64,000 bases of DNA, taken from Sipunculus nudus. Lineage: Eukaryota; Annelida; Sipuncula; Golfingiida; Sipunculidae. The position numbers were made by a program, and so were the translations under genes. The stretch lies in assembly GCA_026874595.1 (NCBI GenBank), contig CM049322.1:52171386-52235385 (forward strand), written 5' to 3'. Shown here one piece after another: positions 47,541 to 58,184 of this stretch; position 1 is the first letter of the stretch; every line of letters starts with the position of its first letter. The notes under the pieces were generated by a model. It was not told where the DNA came from. It worked only from the letters and a program-made list of their open reading frames with translations, and searched no databases.

Positions 47541-48920
47541 AAAATGCAAAAGATAATTTGCCAGCACTACCAGCCTTATTAAACTTCAGAAACTGTCCAT
47601 CATTATTTATATAAAAAAATCACAATCAGCTGTGAAAATGAAATGTGACCTATGGGTCAAGATGCTCAGTTGACTCACACAACATTTTTGCCTTTAAATA
47701 ATCACAACAGGAATTTTATTATCTGAAAGCCAAATTGAGATGTGATCTTGACCTTTGACCTTCTTACACCAAAGTTAACAGTTTTCCTCTTCAAGTAATG
47801 GTTCATACACATGTAAAGACTGAATTCAATCATGACCAGAGGGGGTCATCCCTGAAGCATTCCTGAACAAACAGTATATTGTAAAGATCAGTATATTACT
47901 ATGTATGTCAGCAGTCTTTTGTTCAGGTATAGCATCTCTGTTAAACACCCATTTAAAAACTCAAAAGCTGTTTCAAATTCATATTAAAACCTATACAGAT
48001 AAAAGATCATTTACATTTATTACAAGTTTTTACTGATGGTACTGTATATATATATTTAGGAAATTCCTAGTAATTTTCATAAATATAATATTTATGCATT
48101 TTGTTATTTTAAAATGTTAATGTATAATATTTTAAGCACCGAGTAACAGCAAGCAGCATCTCAGCAGGCTAATAAAAAACTGCAAGATAATATTTCAAAG
48201 CTTTTTATAGTTTCTCCTCAAAAATGACGCATTTCCTTCCACAACTTAAAACTGAATTTCTACTTTTTTAATCAAGTGAAGAATTTAAATTTCACTTTTA
48301 AACAAGAAAAAACAAGGTAGATCAACAACCAAATTTTTTTTTTATTGTCATGTTACTAAATGAAACTTTTTTTTCAATTAAACTGATTTTGTATATTTTT
48401 ACATGACACATCGAACTGAAATTAACCAGACTAATAGTATTAAGTCCTTATGAATGAAGTCCGAATGTTCCGGGCCAGGTGTACTCCAATTAAATTAGAT
48501 GTTCAGTTAAGCTTCGCGAAGTTATTAGTCATTCAGCTTTGTTGAATCAGTCGCTTAAGCATGAATCATTGTTTGTGGCTGATATTTGGCCCAAAACTAG
48601 GTCAACTGAGATGTAAACAAATAATCAATGAATCTGTTCCTTCGGAAGGCATTGGTGGGATCAATATATTGGCAGTTTTAGCCCGTTCTATGTCAGAATA
48701 ACGCCCACCAATTACAATTCTAGACCTGCCTAGGTCCCTATAATTTGGTCAGATTCTGATCATACTTCATCTTTAGAACACTGCTAGATTCCTTTAACAT
48801 TAATTGACTCTGTTTTCATCCTTGTATCTTATTTATTGGTGCTGCAATTATGATATAAGTGGATTTTCTGTGTCTGTTGAAGTTCTAAACTTTGTAATAA
48901 CCTCTACAGTAAGTAATACC
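47541..48920. other. Mostly non-repetitive stretch with one decayed element head
   Basis: A decayed head (GTGACCTATGGGTCAAGATG, then CTCAGTTGA) lies at 47645. 48440-48780 looks like low-copy DNA with scattered CpGs, for example 'gcttcgcgaagtt', an 8-bp dyad. No exon with good borders was recognised. Confidence 0.4.
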
Positions 48921-49322
48921 TGGTATGCTGGCTCCTGCTGTTCCGGAGATACTGTGGGTTAATGTACTGATGACCAATGACAAAAGTGGTCACTGCGGGT
49001 GGCACCACCGATACCTTGATTTCAAATGTGACTCATCATCAATCATGTGACCAACATTTGTATCAAATTTGGGGAAGCCAACATCTGAGATTTTAATTGG
49101 CCAAATGACAGCTTTTGCAACTCAGCCAAAATGCACCGTATTGGTAAGATTTGCACAATTGACAATTAATTCTATAAAATATTGAATAAATTGTATGAAC
49201 AGTTTTGGAGAAGATTTAAAATTTTTTTTTTAGATTTTTCCTTGAAAACCCAAGTCAATGCAAATAGCTAAAAAAACTAGATGTGGACGGACAATGGTCC
49301 TCAGAGGGCCCTGCATTTCTGC
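48921..49322 (+). repeat. Copy of the module shared with 25.4-26.1 kb
   Basis: 'tggctcctgctgttccggag', 'gtgggttaatgtactgatga', 'ggtggcaccaccgatacctt' and 'tatcaaatttggggaagcca' match 25560-26060 in order and spacing. It ends near ACTAGATGTGGACGGACAAT. Confidence 0.65.
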
Positions 49323-49560
49323 TGGACTAGTTTACACATAAGTGAAAAAATGTTTTGAAAAATTTGAAAAATATGACAAACAGAAACAGGTTTTTATCCA
49401 TATGCATGAGGGAAAAAATCCGACTGGATCAAATGATATTAAAGAAGATATGTCTGAAATAATGTGTGCAATAGAAAAATCACCGAATATAATCTGTTAG
49501 CCATATTTGATTTTGAGCCAGTCTGTAATTCAATAAATCTGGAGCCCTCATAGGCAACAA
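49323..49560 (+). repeat. Left copy of the segment that follows each 112-bp array
   Basis: 'agtttacacataagtgaaaa' through 'ccatatttgattttgagcca' and 'gtctgtaattcaataa' matches 50570-50780, 55845-56050 and 62950-63150. Its presence on both sides of array A suggests the 112-bp satellite expanded inside a pre-existing ~140-bp-type element. Confidence 0.85.
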
Positions 49561-50570
49561 TGATCACCAACTATATCGCTGTAAGTTCACCGTTATGAAA
49601 TTCCCATGGTGATTACATTTTTTATGTCATCCTGTGATATCACTGTGAACTCACTGATGTGTAACAGATATGAACTCATGCAATTATATCGCTGTAAGTT
49701 CACCGTTATGAAATTCACCGTGGTGATTACATTTTTTATGTCATCCTATGATATCACTGTGAACTCACTGTTGTGCAACAGACATGAACTCATGCCATGA
49801 TATCAGTGTGAGCTCACGGTTGCAAATTCAGCGTGGTGTCTCATTTTTTATGTCATACTGTGATATCACTGTGAACTCACTGTTGTGTAACAGACATGAA
49901 CTCATGCCATGATGTCAACGTGAGCTCACGGTTGTGAATTCACCGTGGTGTCACATTTTTTATGTCATCCTGTGATATCATTCTGAACTCACTGATGTGT
50001 AACAGACATGAACTCATGCCATGATATCACTGTGAGCTCACGGTTGGGAATTCACCGTGGTGTCACATTTTTTATGTCATCCTGTGATATCACTGAACTC
50101 ACTGATGTGTAACAGATATGAACTCATGCCATGATATCACTGTGAGCTCACGGTTGTGAATTCACCGTGGTGTCACATTTTTATGTCATCCTGTGATATC
50201 ACTGAACTCACTGATGTGTAACAGATATGAACTCATGCCATGATATCACTGTGAGCTCACGGTTGTGAATTCACCGTGGTGTCACATTTTTTATGTCATC
50301 CTGTGATATCACTGTGAACTCACTGATGTGTAACAGATATGAACTCATGCCATGATATCACTGTGAGCTCACGGTTGTGAATTCACTGTGGTGTCACATT
50401 TTTTTATGTCATCCTGTGATATCACTGTGAACTCACTGTTGTGTAATAGACATGAACTCACTGCAGTGACCTAATCATGAGTTCACAGTTGGTTCATAGT
50501 TATGAACTCACATCCGTGACTCTCTTATGATATCACACTGATCTCGAGGTTAGCTCACGTCTTGACTTGG
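49561..50570 (+). repeat. 112-bp palindromic satellite, array A (about 9 copies)
   Basis: The word AACTCATGCC recurs at 50011, 50121, 50230 and 50342. The full-length monomer is 112 bp and includes GTGATATCAC, GTGAACTCAC, CATGAACTCATG, ATGATATCAC, GTGAGCTCAC and GTGAATTCAC. The right border (50455-50570) has a special sequence repeated at the end of arrays B and C. Confidence 0.96.
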
Positions 50571-51490
50571 TAGTTTACACATGGGTGAAAAATTAAGTAA
50601 AATTTGAAAAATATGACAAACAGAAACAGGTTTTTTATCAATATGCATGAGGTAAAAAAATCCTACTGGATCAAATGATATTAAAGAAGATATGTCTGAA
50701 ATAATGTGTGCAATTGAAAATCACCGAATGTAATCTGTTAGCCATATTTGATTTTGAGCCAGTCTGTAATTCAATTAGCCCTCATAGACACCAATGATCC
50801 CTGTGAAATTGGGAAAGCTGCAGCAGGTTGTTGTTAAGTTATTGTGTGCGAAAGAAAATCAGCCATCGGGCTGTGGCAGCCATATTGGAATACCGACAGG
50901 TCTGTAATTCAACAGGTCTGGATCCCTTATAGGTACCAATCATCCCTGTGAATTTGGGAAAGCTGCAGTATGTTGTTGTTGAGTTATTAACGAAAGAAAA
51001 TCAGCGTTTGGGCTGTGGCGGCCATATTGGAATTCCGACAAGTCTGTTAATCGACAGATTTGGAGCCCTGATAGGTGCCAATCAGTTCTGTGAATTTGGG
51101 AAAGCTCCAGTATGTTGTTGTTGAGTTATCGCGCGTGAAAGAAAATCAGCGTTTGGGCTGTGGTTGCCATATTGTAATTCCAACAAGTCTGTAATTCAAT
51201 AGGCCTGGAGCCCTATAATAAGTACCAATCATCCCTGTGAATTTGGGAAGGCTGCAGTAAGTTGTTGTGGAGTTATCAAGCATGAAAGAAAATCAGGGTT
51301 TGGGCTGTGGAAGCCATATTGGAATTCCGACAAGTTTGTAATTTAATAGGTCTGGAGCCCTAATAGGTACCAATCAGTATGTTGTTGTTGAGTTATCGCG
51401 TGCGAAAGAAAGTGTCACTGACGGAAGGATATGGAAGGACGGATTGACTGACTGACACGGTGATCACTATAGGGCACCCTAATAAACTCA
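50571..51490 (+). repeat. ~140-bp tandem repeat block, copy 1, with terminal motif
   Basis: Units read 'gaaagaaaatcagcgtttgg', 'gctgtggcggccatattgga', 'attccgacaagtctgtaatt' and 'tgtgaatttgggaaagct'. About five units follow a 200-bp lead. The block ends with GACGGAAGG, GGACGGATTGACTGACTGAC, then CGGTGATCACTATAGGGCAC. It belongs to the same family as 2890-5330. Confidence 0.92.
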
Positions 51491-51675
51491 GTTCAACAGA
51501 GTTTTACAGTTGACTGATTTCTGCATTAAATTTAGTGATGTCAGCTCCACCTCATTTTGAGATAGTATGGGTAGACATACAGATGATGATTGATTGAAAA
51601 TGCCACACCATCTTTTAAACTCACAGGCTCACTAAAAAATTAAGACAGAAGTTTCTCTGAATTATAAATACTTAC

Positions 51676-51800
51676 ATCCTCAAAGATCTCTTTAGAATAT
51701 TCAGCTGTCTGGATGAATGTCTTGTAGTTATGGAACGCCAAGTCTTGAGTCTGCTGAAGTATCCGAGTTCTCTCTTCAGACAGACGGTCAGGCTCCCTTC
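51676..51800 (-). CDS. COG8: COG8 exon 3, copy A (125 nt, phase 1-0)
   Basis: The acceptor is CTTGCATTTACAG (AG at 51802-51801) and the donor is GAT|GTAAGT at 51675-51670. It encodes the conserved N-terminal stretch of subunit 8 of the conserved oligomeric Golgi complex, a tether for retrograde vesicle traffic at the Golgi: REPDRLSEERTRILQQTQDL, then AFHNYKTFIQTAEYSKEIFED. In the animal family the same order is REP.RL.EER..LLQQT.DLAF.NYKTFI..AE, recalled from general knowledge of COG8. The frame is open and agrees in phase with exon 2 at 52544-52473. The exons for the other ~85% of COG8 were not found downstream in the window, so it could be a fragment or have very distant exons. Confidence 0.82.
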
Positions 51801-52353
51801 CTGTAAATGCAAGGAGAACATTTCTAAATCTTATGATGTATGGAATATAACACAGAACTTTGCATGGCAAATACTAAATAAATAGAACTTAGAATGTCTT
51901 AGTCCTCCTAGAAAACAGACAGTTTTGTTAACCATTTCCGTATATATTCATATATAAATAATAAAACAAAAAACAAATTTATTATATATTTGCATGGCCA
52001 GTTTTAATCCTAATTCCACACACAATAATACCATTTAGAAACATTACTATAACTTTTACTCAGTATTTATTCAAATTACTTCCACACTATTAATTATGCA
52101 CTTATAATAAACAGAAAAATTCTCTTGCATTTTCTTTTGTAAACTATAGTATAATGATGGTTTTGAGAACATAAGATGTTTTATTAAGGGCTAGAAAATA
52201 AAACATGCAACAGAGTTAACTGGACATTAATATATCCTAGTGGATATTGTTTGCCAGCACAACAAGAGAAAACAAAATATCATGTTTGTCCTCACAGCAA
52301 TTTTCACCAACAGATCACAGACAAAGACCCATCACTGTAGATAGGTAAATTAA

Positions 52354-52354
<1 letters not shown>

Positions 52355-52402
<48 letters not shown>
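52355..52402. repeat. (TA)n microsatellite in the COG8 copy A intron
   Basis: About 24 TA units lie some 70 bp from the exon 2 donor. They are absent from the duplicated intron of copy B, which joins 'gatattgtttt' directly to 'cagaaaac'. Confidence 0.95.
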
Positions 52403-52406
<4 letters not shown>

Positions 52407-52472
52407 TATATTTATACATATGTTGAATTTTAGTTTTGTTCTTTTCAGAAAACTTTTTTTCCAGACACTTAC

Positions 52473-52544
52473 CTAGTTTGTCAATCCCATATGAGCTCAA
52501 GTCAGCCAGGTACTGAACAAAGTCTGGATTATCTCTCCAATTAT
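52473..52544 (-). CDS. COG8: COG8 exon 2, copy A (72 nt, phase 1-1)
   Basis: The acceptor is TGTTCTTGTACAG (AG at 52546-52545) and the donor is CTAG|GTAAGTGTC (GTAAGT at 52472-52467). It encodes NWRDNPDFVQYLADLSSYG followed by IDKL, which immediately precedes the REPxRL segment in COG8 proteins. Splicing to exon 3 restores a Gly codon (DKLG|REPDRL). The intron between them holds an (AT)n tract and about 200 bp that copy B lacks. No first exon with a start codon was found upstream in the window. Confidence 0.78.
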
Positions 52545-52827
52545 CTGTACAAGAACAACAAACTATATGATGACTGACAAATTTTATTAAGACAGCATCT
52601 ATTAATAGATATAAAATGTTAAAAGAAAAAATTTAAATATGATTTTCTACTCTTTTTTTATTTAAATTTAAGTCAACTAATGATAATTCAACTAATGATA
52701 AATTAATCATTTCCTCTTTTTATTTAAAACTAAATTAACGTTAAATAAATGAATCAAAAAGGAAAAAAATATGGTGATGGGTTAAAGTGTTATTTGAAAG
52801 CCTAGAAAGATACATTTCTTAAATAAA

Positions 52828-53074
52828 ATAAGAGCCCATGGGTCATAGTGCTCAGCTGAAGTTGGCTGGTATAAATGCAAAATAATAACAAATGTGGGTA
52901 AAGTCTTAGAGCAAGAGGTGATATAGGTCTATCATGGTTGGTTGATATGATTGGTTCAATGACCATCTGAGTCCGAGTACAAACTTGTCCGAGTTGAGGC
53001 TGCTTGAGTCCAAGTCTGAGTCCAAAAGAGTCACTTTGAACCTGGGTCCAAGTCCAACACAAATCTCCTTTTTA
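52828..53074 (+). mobile_element. Decayed Helitron-like head plus short self-similar segment
   Basis: AAGAGCCCATGGGTCATAGT, then GCTCAGCTGAAG, is a family head. It is followed by 'gagcaagaggtgatataggt', as in L4 (34180-34215). 52965-53055 is rich in GAGTCC/GGACTC-like words ('gtccgagttgaggctgcttg'). The same segment occurs at 57936-58180. Confidence 0.6.
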
Positions 53075-55845
53075 ATTGTGAGCTCAAGGTGGCAAATTCA
53101 CTATGAAGGCATTTTTCTGACGTCATCTTGTGATATCTCAGTAGACTTACTGTTTTGACAGACATGAAATCTTACCATATCATCACTGTGAGCTTAGGAT
53201 TGGAAAATCAATGTGTTGTCACATGTTTCACGTCATCCTATGATATCACTGTGAACTCACTGTTGTATAACAGAAATGAACTCATGCCATGATATCATTG
53301 AGAGCTCACGGTTGTGAATTCAGCGTGGTGTCACAATCGTTACCTCAACCCTTTATATCACTCTGTACTCACTGATGTGTAACAGACATGAACTCATGCA
53401 ATTATACCGGTGTAAGTTCACCATCGTGAAATTCACCGTGGTGATTACATTTTTAATGTCGTCCTGTGATATCACTTTGAACTCAATGTTGTGTAACAGA
53501 CATGAACTCATGCCATGATATCAGTGTGAGCTCATGGTTGCAAATTCAGCCTGGTGTCACATTTTTTATGTCATCCTGTGAAATCACTGTGAACTCACTG
53601 TTGTGTAACAGACATGAACTCATGCTATGATATCAACGTGAGCTCACGGTTGTGAATTCACCGTGGTGATTACATTTTTTATGTCATCCTATGATATCAC
53701 TGTAAACTCTCTGTTGTGTAACAGAAATGAACTCATGCCATGATATCATTGAGAGCTCACGGTTGTGAATTCAGCCTGGTGTTACATTTGTAACCTCATC
53801 GTTGTGTAACATACATGAGCTCACTGCTATTCTGTCACTGTGTACACACGCTCGTGAATTCACCGCAGTGTCATATTTTGATATCATCCTGAGATATCAC
53901 TATGAATTCACTATTGTGTAACACACATGAACTCATGCCATGCCATCACTGTGAGCTCAAGGTGGCAAATTCACTATGATGGCATATTTCTGACGTCATC
54001 TTGTGATTTCACAGTAGACTCACTGTTTTTGACAGACATGAACTCTTACCATATCATCACTGTAAGCTCAGGATTGGAAAATCAATGCGTTGTCACATGT
54101 TTCACGTCATCCTATGATATCACTGTGAACCCACTGTTGTAAAACAGACTTGAACTCATGCTATGATATCACTGTGAGCTCACGGTTGTGAATTCACCGT
54201 AGTGTCACATTTTTGAGGTCATCCTGTGATATATAACTGTGAACCCACTGATGTGTAACAGACATGAACTCATGCAATTATATCGCTGTAAGTTCACCGT
54301 TATGAAATTCACCGTGGTGATTACATTTTTTATGTCATCCTATGATATCACTGAGAACTCACTGTTGTGTAACAGACATATGAACTCATGCCATGATATC
54401 AATTTGAGCTCACGGTTGCGAATTCAGCGTGGTGTCACATTTTTTATGTCATCCTGTGAAATCACTGTGAACTCACTGTTGTGTAACAGACATGCACTCA
54501 TGCTATGATATCAACGTGAGCTCACGGTTGTGAATTCACCGTGGTGTCACATTTTTGATGTCATCCTGTGATATCACTGTGAACTCACTGATGTGTAACA
54601 GACATGAACTCATGCAATTATATCACTGTAAGTTCACCGTTATGAAATTCACCGTGGTAATTACATTTTTATGTCATCCTGTGATATCACTGTGAACTCA
54701 CTGATGTGTAACAGACATGAACTCATGCAATTATATCGCTGTAAGTTCACCGTTATGAAATTCACCGTGGTGATTACATTTTTTATGTCATCCTATGATA
54801 TCACTGTGAACTCACTGTTGTGCAACAGACATGAACTCATGCCATGATATCACTGTAAGCTCACGGTTGTGAATTCACCGTGGTGTCACATTTTTTATGT
54901 CATCCTGTGATATCACTGTGAACTCACTGTTGTGCAACAGACATGAACTCATGCTATGATATCAGTGTGAGCTGACGGTTGCAAATTCAGCGTGGTGTCT
55001 CATTTTTTATGTCATCCTGTGATATCACTGTGAACTCACTTGTGTAACAGACATGAACTCATGCCATGATGTCAACGTGAGCTCACGGTTGTGAATTCAC
55101 TGTGGTGTCACATTTTTGATGTCATCCTGTGATATCACTGTGAACTCACTTATGTGTAACAGACATGAACTCATGCAATTATATCGCTGTAAGTTCACCG
55201 TTATGAAATTCACCGTGGTGATTACATTTTTTATGTCATCCTATGATATCACTGTGAACTCACTGTTGTGCAACAGACATGAACTCATGCCATGATATCA
55301 GTGTGAGCTCACGGTTGCAAATTCAGCGTGGTGTCTCATTTTTTATGTCATCCTGTGATATCACTGTGAACTCACTGTTGTGTAACAGACATGAACTCAT
55401 GCCATGATGTCAACGTGAGCTCACGGTTGTGAATTCACTGTGGTGTCACATTTTTGATGTCATCCTGTGATATCACTCTGAACTCACTTATGTGTAACAG
55501 ACATGAACTCATGCCATGATATTACTGTGAGCTTATGGTTGTGAATTCACCGTGGTGTCACATTTTTTATGTCATCCTGTGATATCACTGTGAACTCACT
55601 GATGTGAAACAGATATGAACTCATGCCATGATATCACTGAGCTCACAGTTGTGAATTCACTGTGGTGTCACATTTTTTTATGTCATCCTGTGATATCACT
55701 GTGAACTCACTGTTGTGTAATAGACATGAACTCACTGCAGTGACTTAATCATGAGTTCACAGTTGGTTCATAGTTATGAACTCACATCCGTGACTCTCTT
55801 ATGATATCACACTGATCTCGAGGTTAGCTCACGTCTTAACTGGGT
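53075..55845 (+). repeat. 112-bp palindromic satellite, array B (about 25 copies)
   Basis: It has the same monomer family as array A, with a more diverged left edge (53075-53420, 53880-54130) and homogeneous units after about 54240. Two monomer types mix. One has 'gatatcactgtgagctcacg' and TTCACCGTGGTGTCAC; the other has 'ttatatcgctgtaagttcac' and AAATTCACCGTGGTGATTAC. It ends with the same border as array A. Confidence 0.96.
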
Positions 55846-56790
55846 AGTTTACACATGGGTGAAAAATTAAGTAAAATTTGAAAAATATGACAAACAGAAA
55901 CAGGTTTGTTATCCTTATGCATGAGGTAAAAAAATCCTACTGGATCAAATGATATTAAAGAAGATATGTCTGAAATAATGTGTGCAATTGAAAATCACCG
56001 AATGTAATCTGTTAGCCATATTTGATTTTGAGCCAGTCTGTAATTCAATAAGCCCTCATAGACACCAATGATCCCTGTGAAATTTGGAAAGCTGCAGTAG
56101 GTTGTTGATAAGTTATTGTGTGCGAAAGAAAATCAGCCATCAGGCTGTGGCAGCCATATTGGAATTCCAACAGGTCTGAAATTCAACAGGTCTGGTTCCA
56201 TTATAGGTACCAATCATCCCTGTGAATTTGGGAAAGCTGCAGTAGGTTGATGTTGAGTTATTGCACGCGAAAGAAAATCAGCGATTGGGCTATGAGGGCC
56301 ATATTAGAATTCCGACAAGTCTGTAATTCGATAGGTCTGGAGCCCTCATAGGTGCCAATCATTCCTGTGAATTTGGGAAAGCTCCAGTATGTTGTTGTTG
56401 AGTTATCGCGCGTGAAAGAAAATCAGCGTTCGGGCTGTGGTGTCCATATTGGAAATCCCACAATTCTGTAATCCCATAGGTTTGGAGCCCTCATAGGCAC
56501 CAATCAATCCTGTGAATTTGGGAAAGCTGCAGTATGTTGTTGTTGAGTTATCATGCGCGAAAGAAAATCAATGTTTGGGCTATGGCAGCCATATTGGAAT
56601 TCCGACAAGTCTGTAATTTAATAGGTCTGGAGCCCTTATAGGTACCAATCAATGTGTTGTTGTTGAGTTATCGCGCGCAAAAGAAAGTGTCACTGACGGA
56701 AGGACGGATTGACGGACTGACACGGTGATCACTATAGGGCACCCACTTGTCAATTAAGCGGGGCCCTAATAAACTCAGTCCAACAGAGTT
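55846..56790 (+). repeat. ~140-bp tandem repeat block, copy 2
   Basis: It matches 50571-51490 unit by unit with scattered substitutions. It ends GACGGAAGGACGGATTGACG, then CGGTGATCACTATAGGGCAC, and keeps the CCACTTGTCAATTAAGCGGG piece that copy 1 has lost. Confidence 0.93.
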
Positions 56791-56963
56791 TTACAGTTGA
56801 CTGATTTTTGCATTAAATTTAGTGATGCCAGCTCCACCTCATTTTGAGATAGTATGGGTAAACATACAGATGATGATTGATGGAGAATGCCACACCATCT
56901 TTTAAACTCACAGGCTCACTAAAAAAATAAAGACAGAAGTTTCTATGGATTATAAATACTTAC

Positions 56964-57088
56964 ATCCTCAAAGATCTCTTTAGAATATTCAGCTGTCTGG
57001 ATGAATGTCTTGTAGTTATGGAACACCAAGTCTAGAGTCTGCTCAAGTATCTGAGTTCTCTCTTCAGACAGATGGTCAGGCTTCCTTC
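56964..57088 (-). pseudogene. COG8: COG8 exon 3, copy B (duplicated, probably decaying)
   Basis: The exon is of the same length with intact splice sites and an open frame, but it has six substitutions relative to copy A and all six change the protein (E to K, R to H, R to Q, Q to E, Q to L, A to V). Several hit residues conserved in COG8, such as the second Q of QQT and the A of LAF. Three are CpG to TpG/CpA transitions. Copy A is therefore the more family-like version. Intact borders leave alternative or mutually exclusive use possible. Confidence 0.62.
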
Positions 57089-57574
57089 CTGTAAATGCAA
57101 GGAGAACATTTCTAAATCTTATGATGTATGGAATATAACAAAGAACTTTGCATGGCAAATACTAAATAAATAGAACCTAAAATGTCTTAGTTCTCATAGA
57201 AAACAGACAGTTTTGTTAACCATTTCCGTATATATTCATATATAAATAATAAAACAAAAAACAAATTTATTATATATTTGGCCAGTTTTAATCCTAATTC
57301 CAAACACAATAACACCATTTAGAAACATTACTATAATTTTTACTCGGTATTTATTCAAATTACTTCCACACTAATAATTATGCACTTATAACAAACAGAA
57401 AAATTCTCTTGCATTTTCTTTTGTTAACAATAGTATAATGATGGTTTTGAGAACATAAGATGTTTTATTAATGGCTGGAAAATAAAACATGCAACAGAGT
57501 AAACTGGATATTAATATATAACAGACTGTCCTAGACGATATTGTTTTCAGAAAACTTATTTCCCAGACACTTAC

Positions 57575-57646
57575 CTAGTTTGTCAATCCCATAAGTGCTC
57601 AAGTCAGCCAGGTACTGAAAGAAGTCTGGATTATCTCTCCAATTAT
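57575..57646 (-). pseudogene. COG8: COG8 exon 2, copy B (duplicated)
   Basis: It encodes NWRDNPDFFQYLADLSTYG followed by IDKL. It differs from copy A by V to F and S to T, with four or so base changes. The acceptor has an A-interrupted tract (a long T-run then GTACAG) and the donor CTAG|GTAAGTGTC is kept. Copy B exon 3 ends in phase 0, while copy A exon 2 needs phase 1. So exons B3 and A2 cannot be joined in frame. Confidence 0.6.
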
Positions 57647-57935
57647 CTGTACAAAAAAAAAAAAACTATATGATGACTGACAAATGTTATTGTTAAGACA
57701 GCATGTATTAATAGATATAAAATGTTAAAAGAAAAAATTTAAATATGATTTTCTACTCTTTTTTTATTTAAATTTAAGTCAACTAATAATAATTAAACTA
57801 ATGATAAATTAATCATTTCCTTTTTTTATTTAAAACTAAATTAACATTAAATAAATGAATCAAAAAATAAAAAAAAATTTGGTGATGGGTTTAAGTGTTA
57901 TTTGAAAGCCTAGAAAGAAACATTTCTTAAATAAA

Positions 57936-58184
57936 ATATGAGTCCATGGGTCATAGTGCTCAGCTGAAGTTGGCTGGTATAAATGCAAAATAATAACAAA
58001 TGTGGGTAAAGTCTTAGAGCAAGAGGTGATATAGGTCTATCATGGTTGGTTGATATGATTGGTTCAATGACCATCTGAGTCCGAGTACAAACTTGTCCGA
58101 GTTGAGGCTGCTTGAGTCCAAGTCCGAGTCCAAAAGAGTCACTTTGAACCTGGGTCCAAGTCCAACACAAATCTCCTTTTTAAT
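57936..58184 (+). mobile_element. Second copy of the decayed head segment
   Basis: It is near-identical to 52828-53074 ('gagtccatgggtcatagtgc', then TCAGCTGAAGTTGG) and part of the same segmental duplication. Confidence 0.6.

Noticed and set aside
43000-51600. Remaining COG8 exons between the exon pair and the 429-residue gene
   Set aside because: I looked for the expected downstream COG8 segment (RRMNTLTL, ILEIPQLMDTC-like) on the minus strand and did not find it. The interval is filled by mobile elements, satellite and low-copy DNA.
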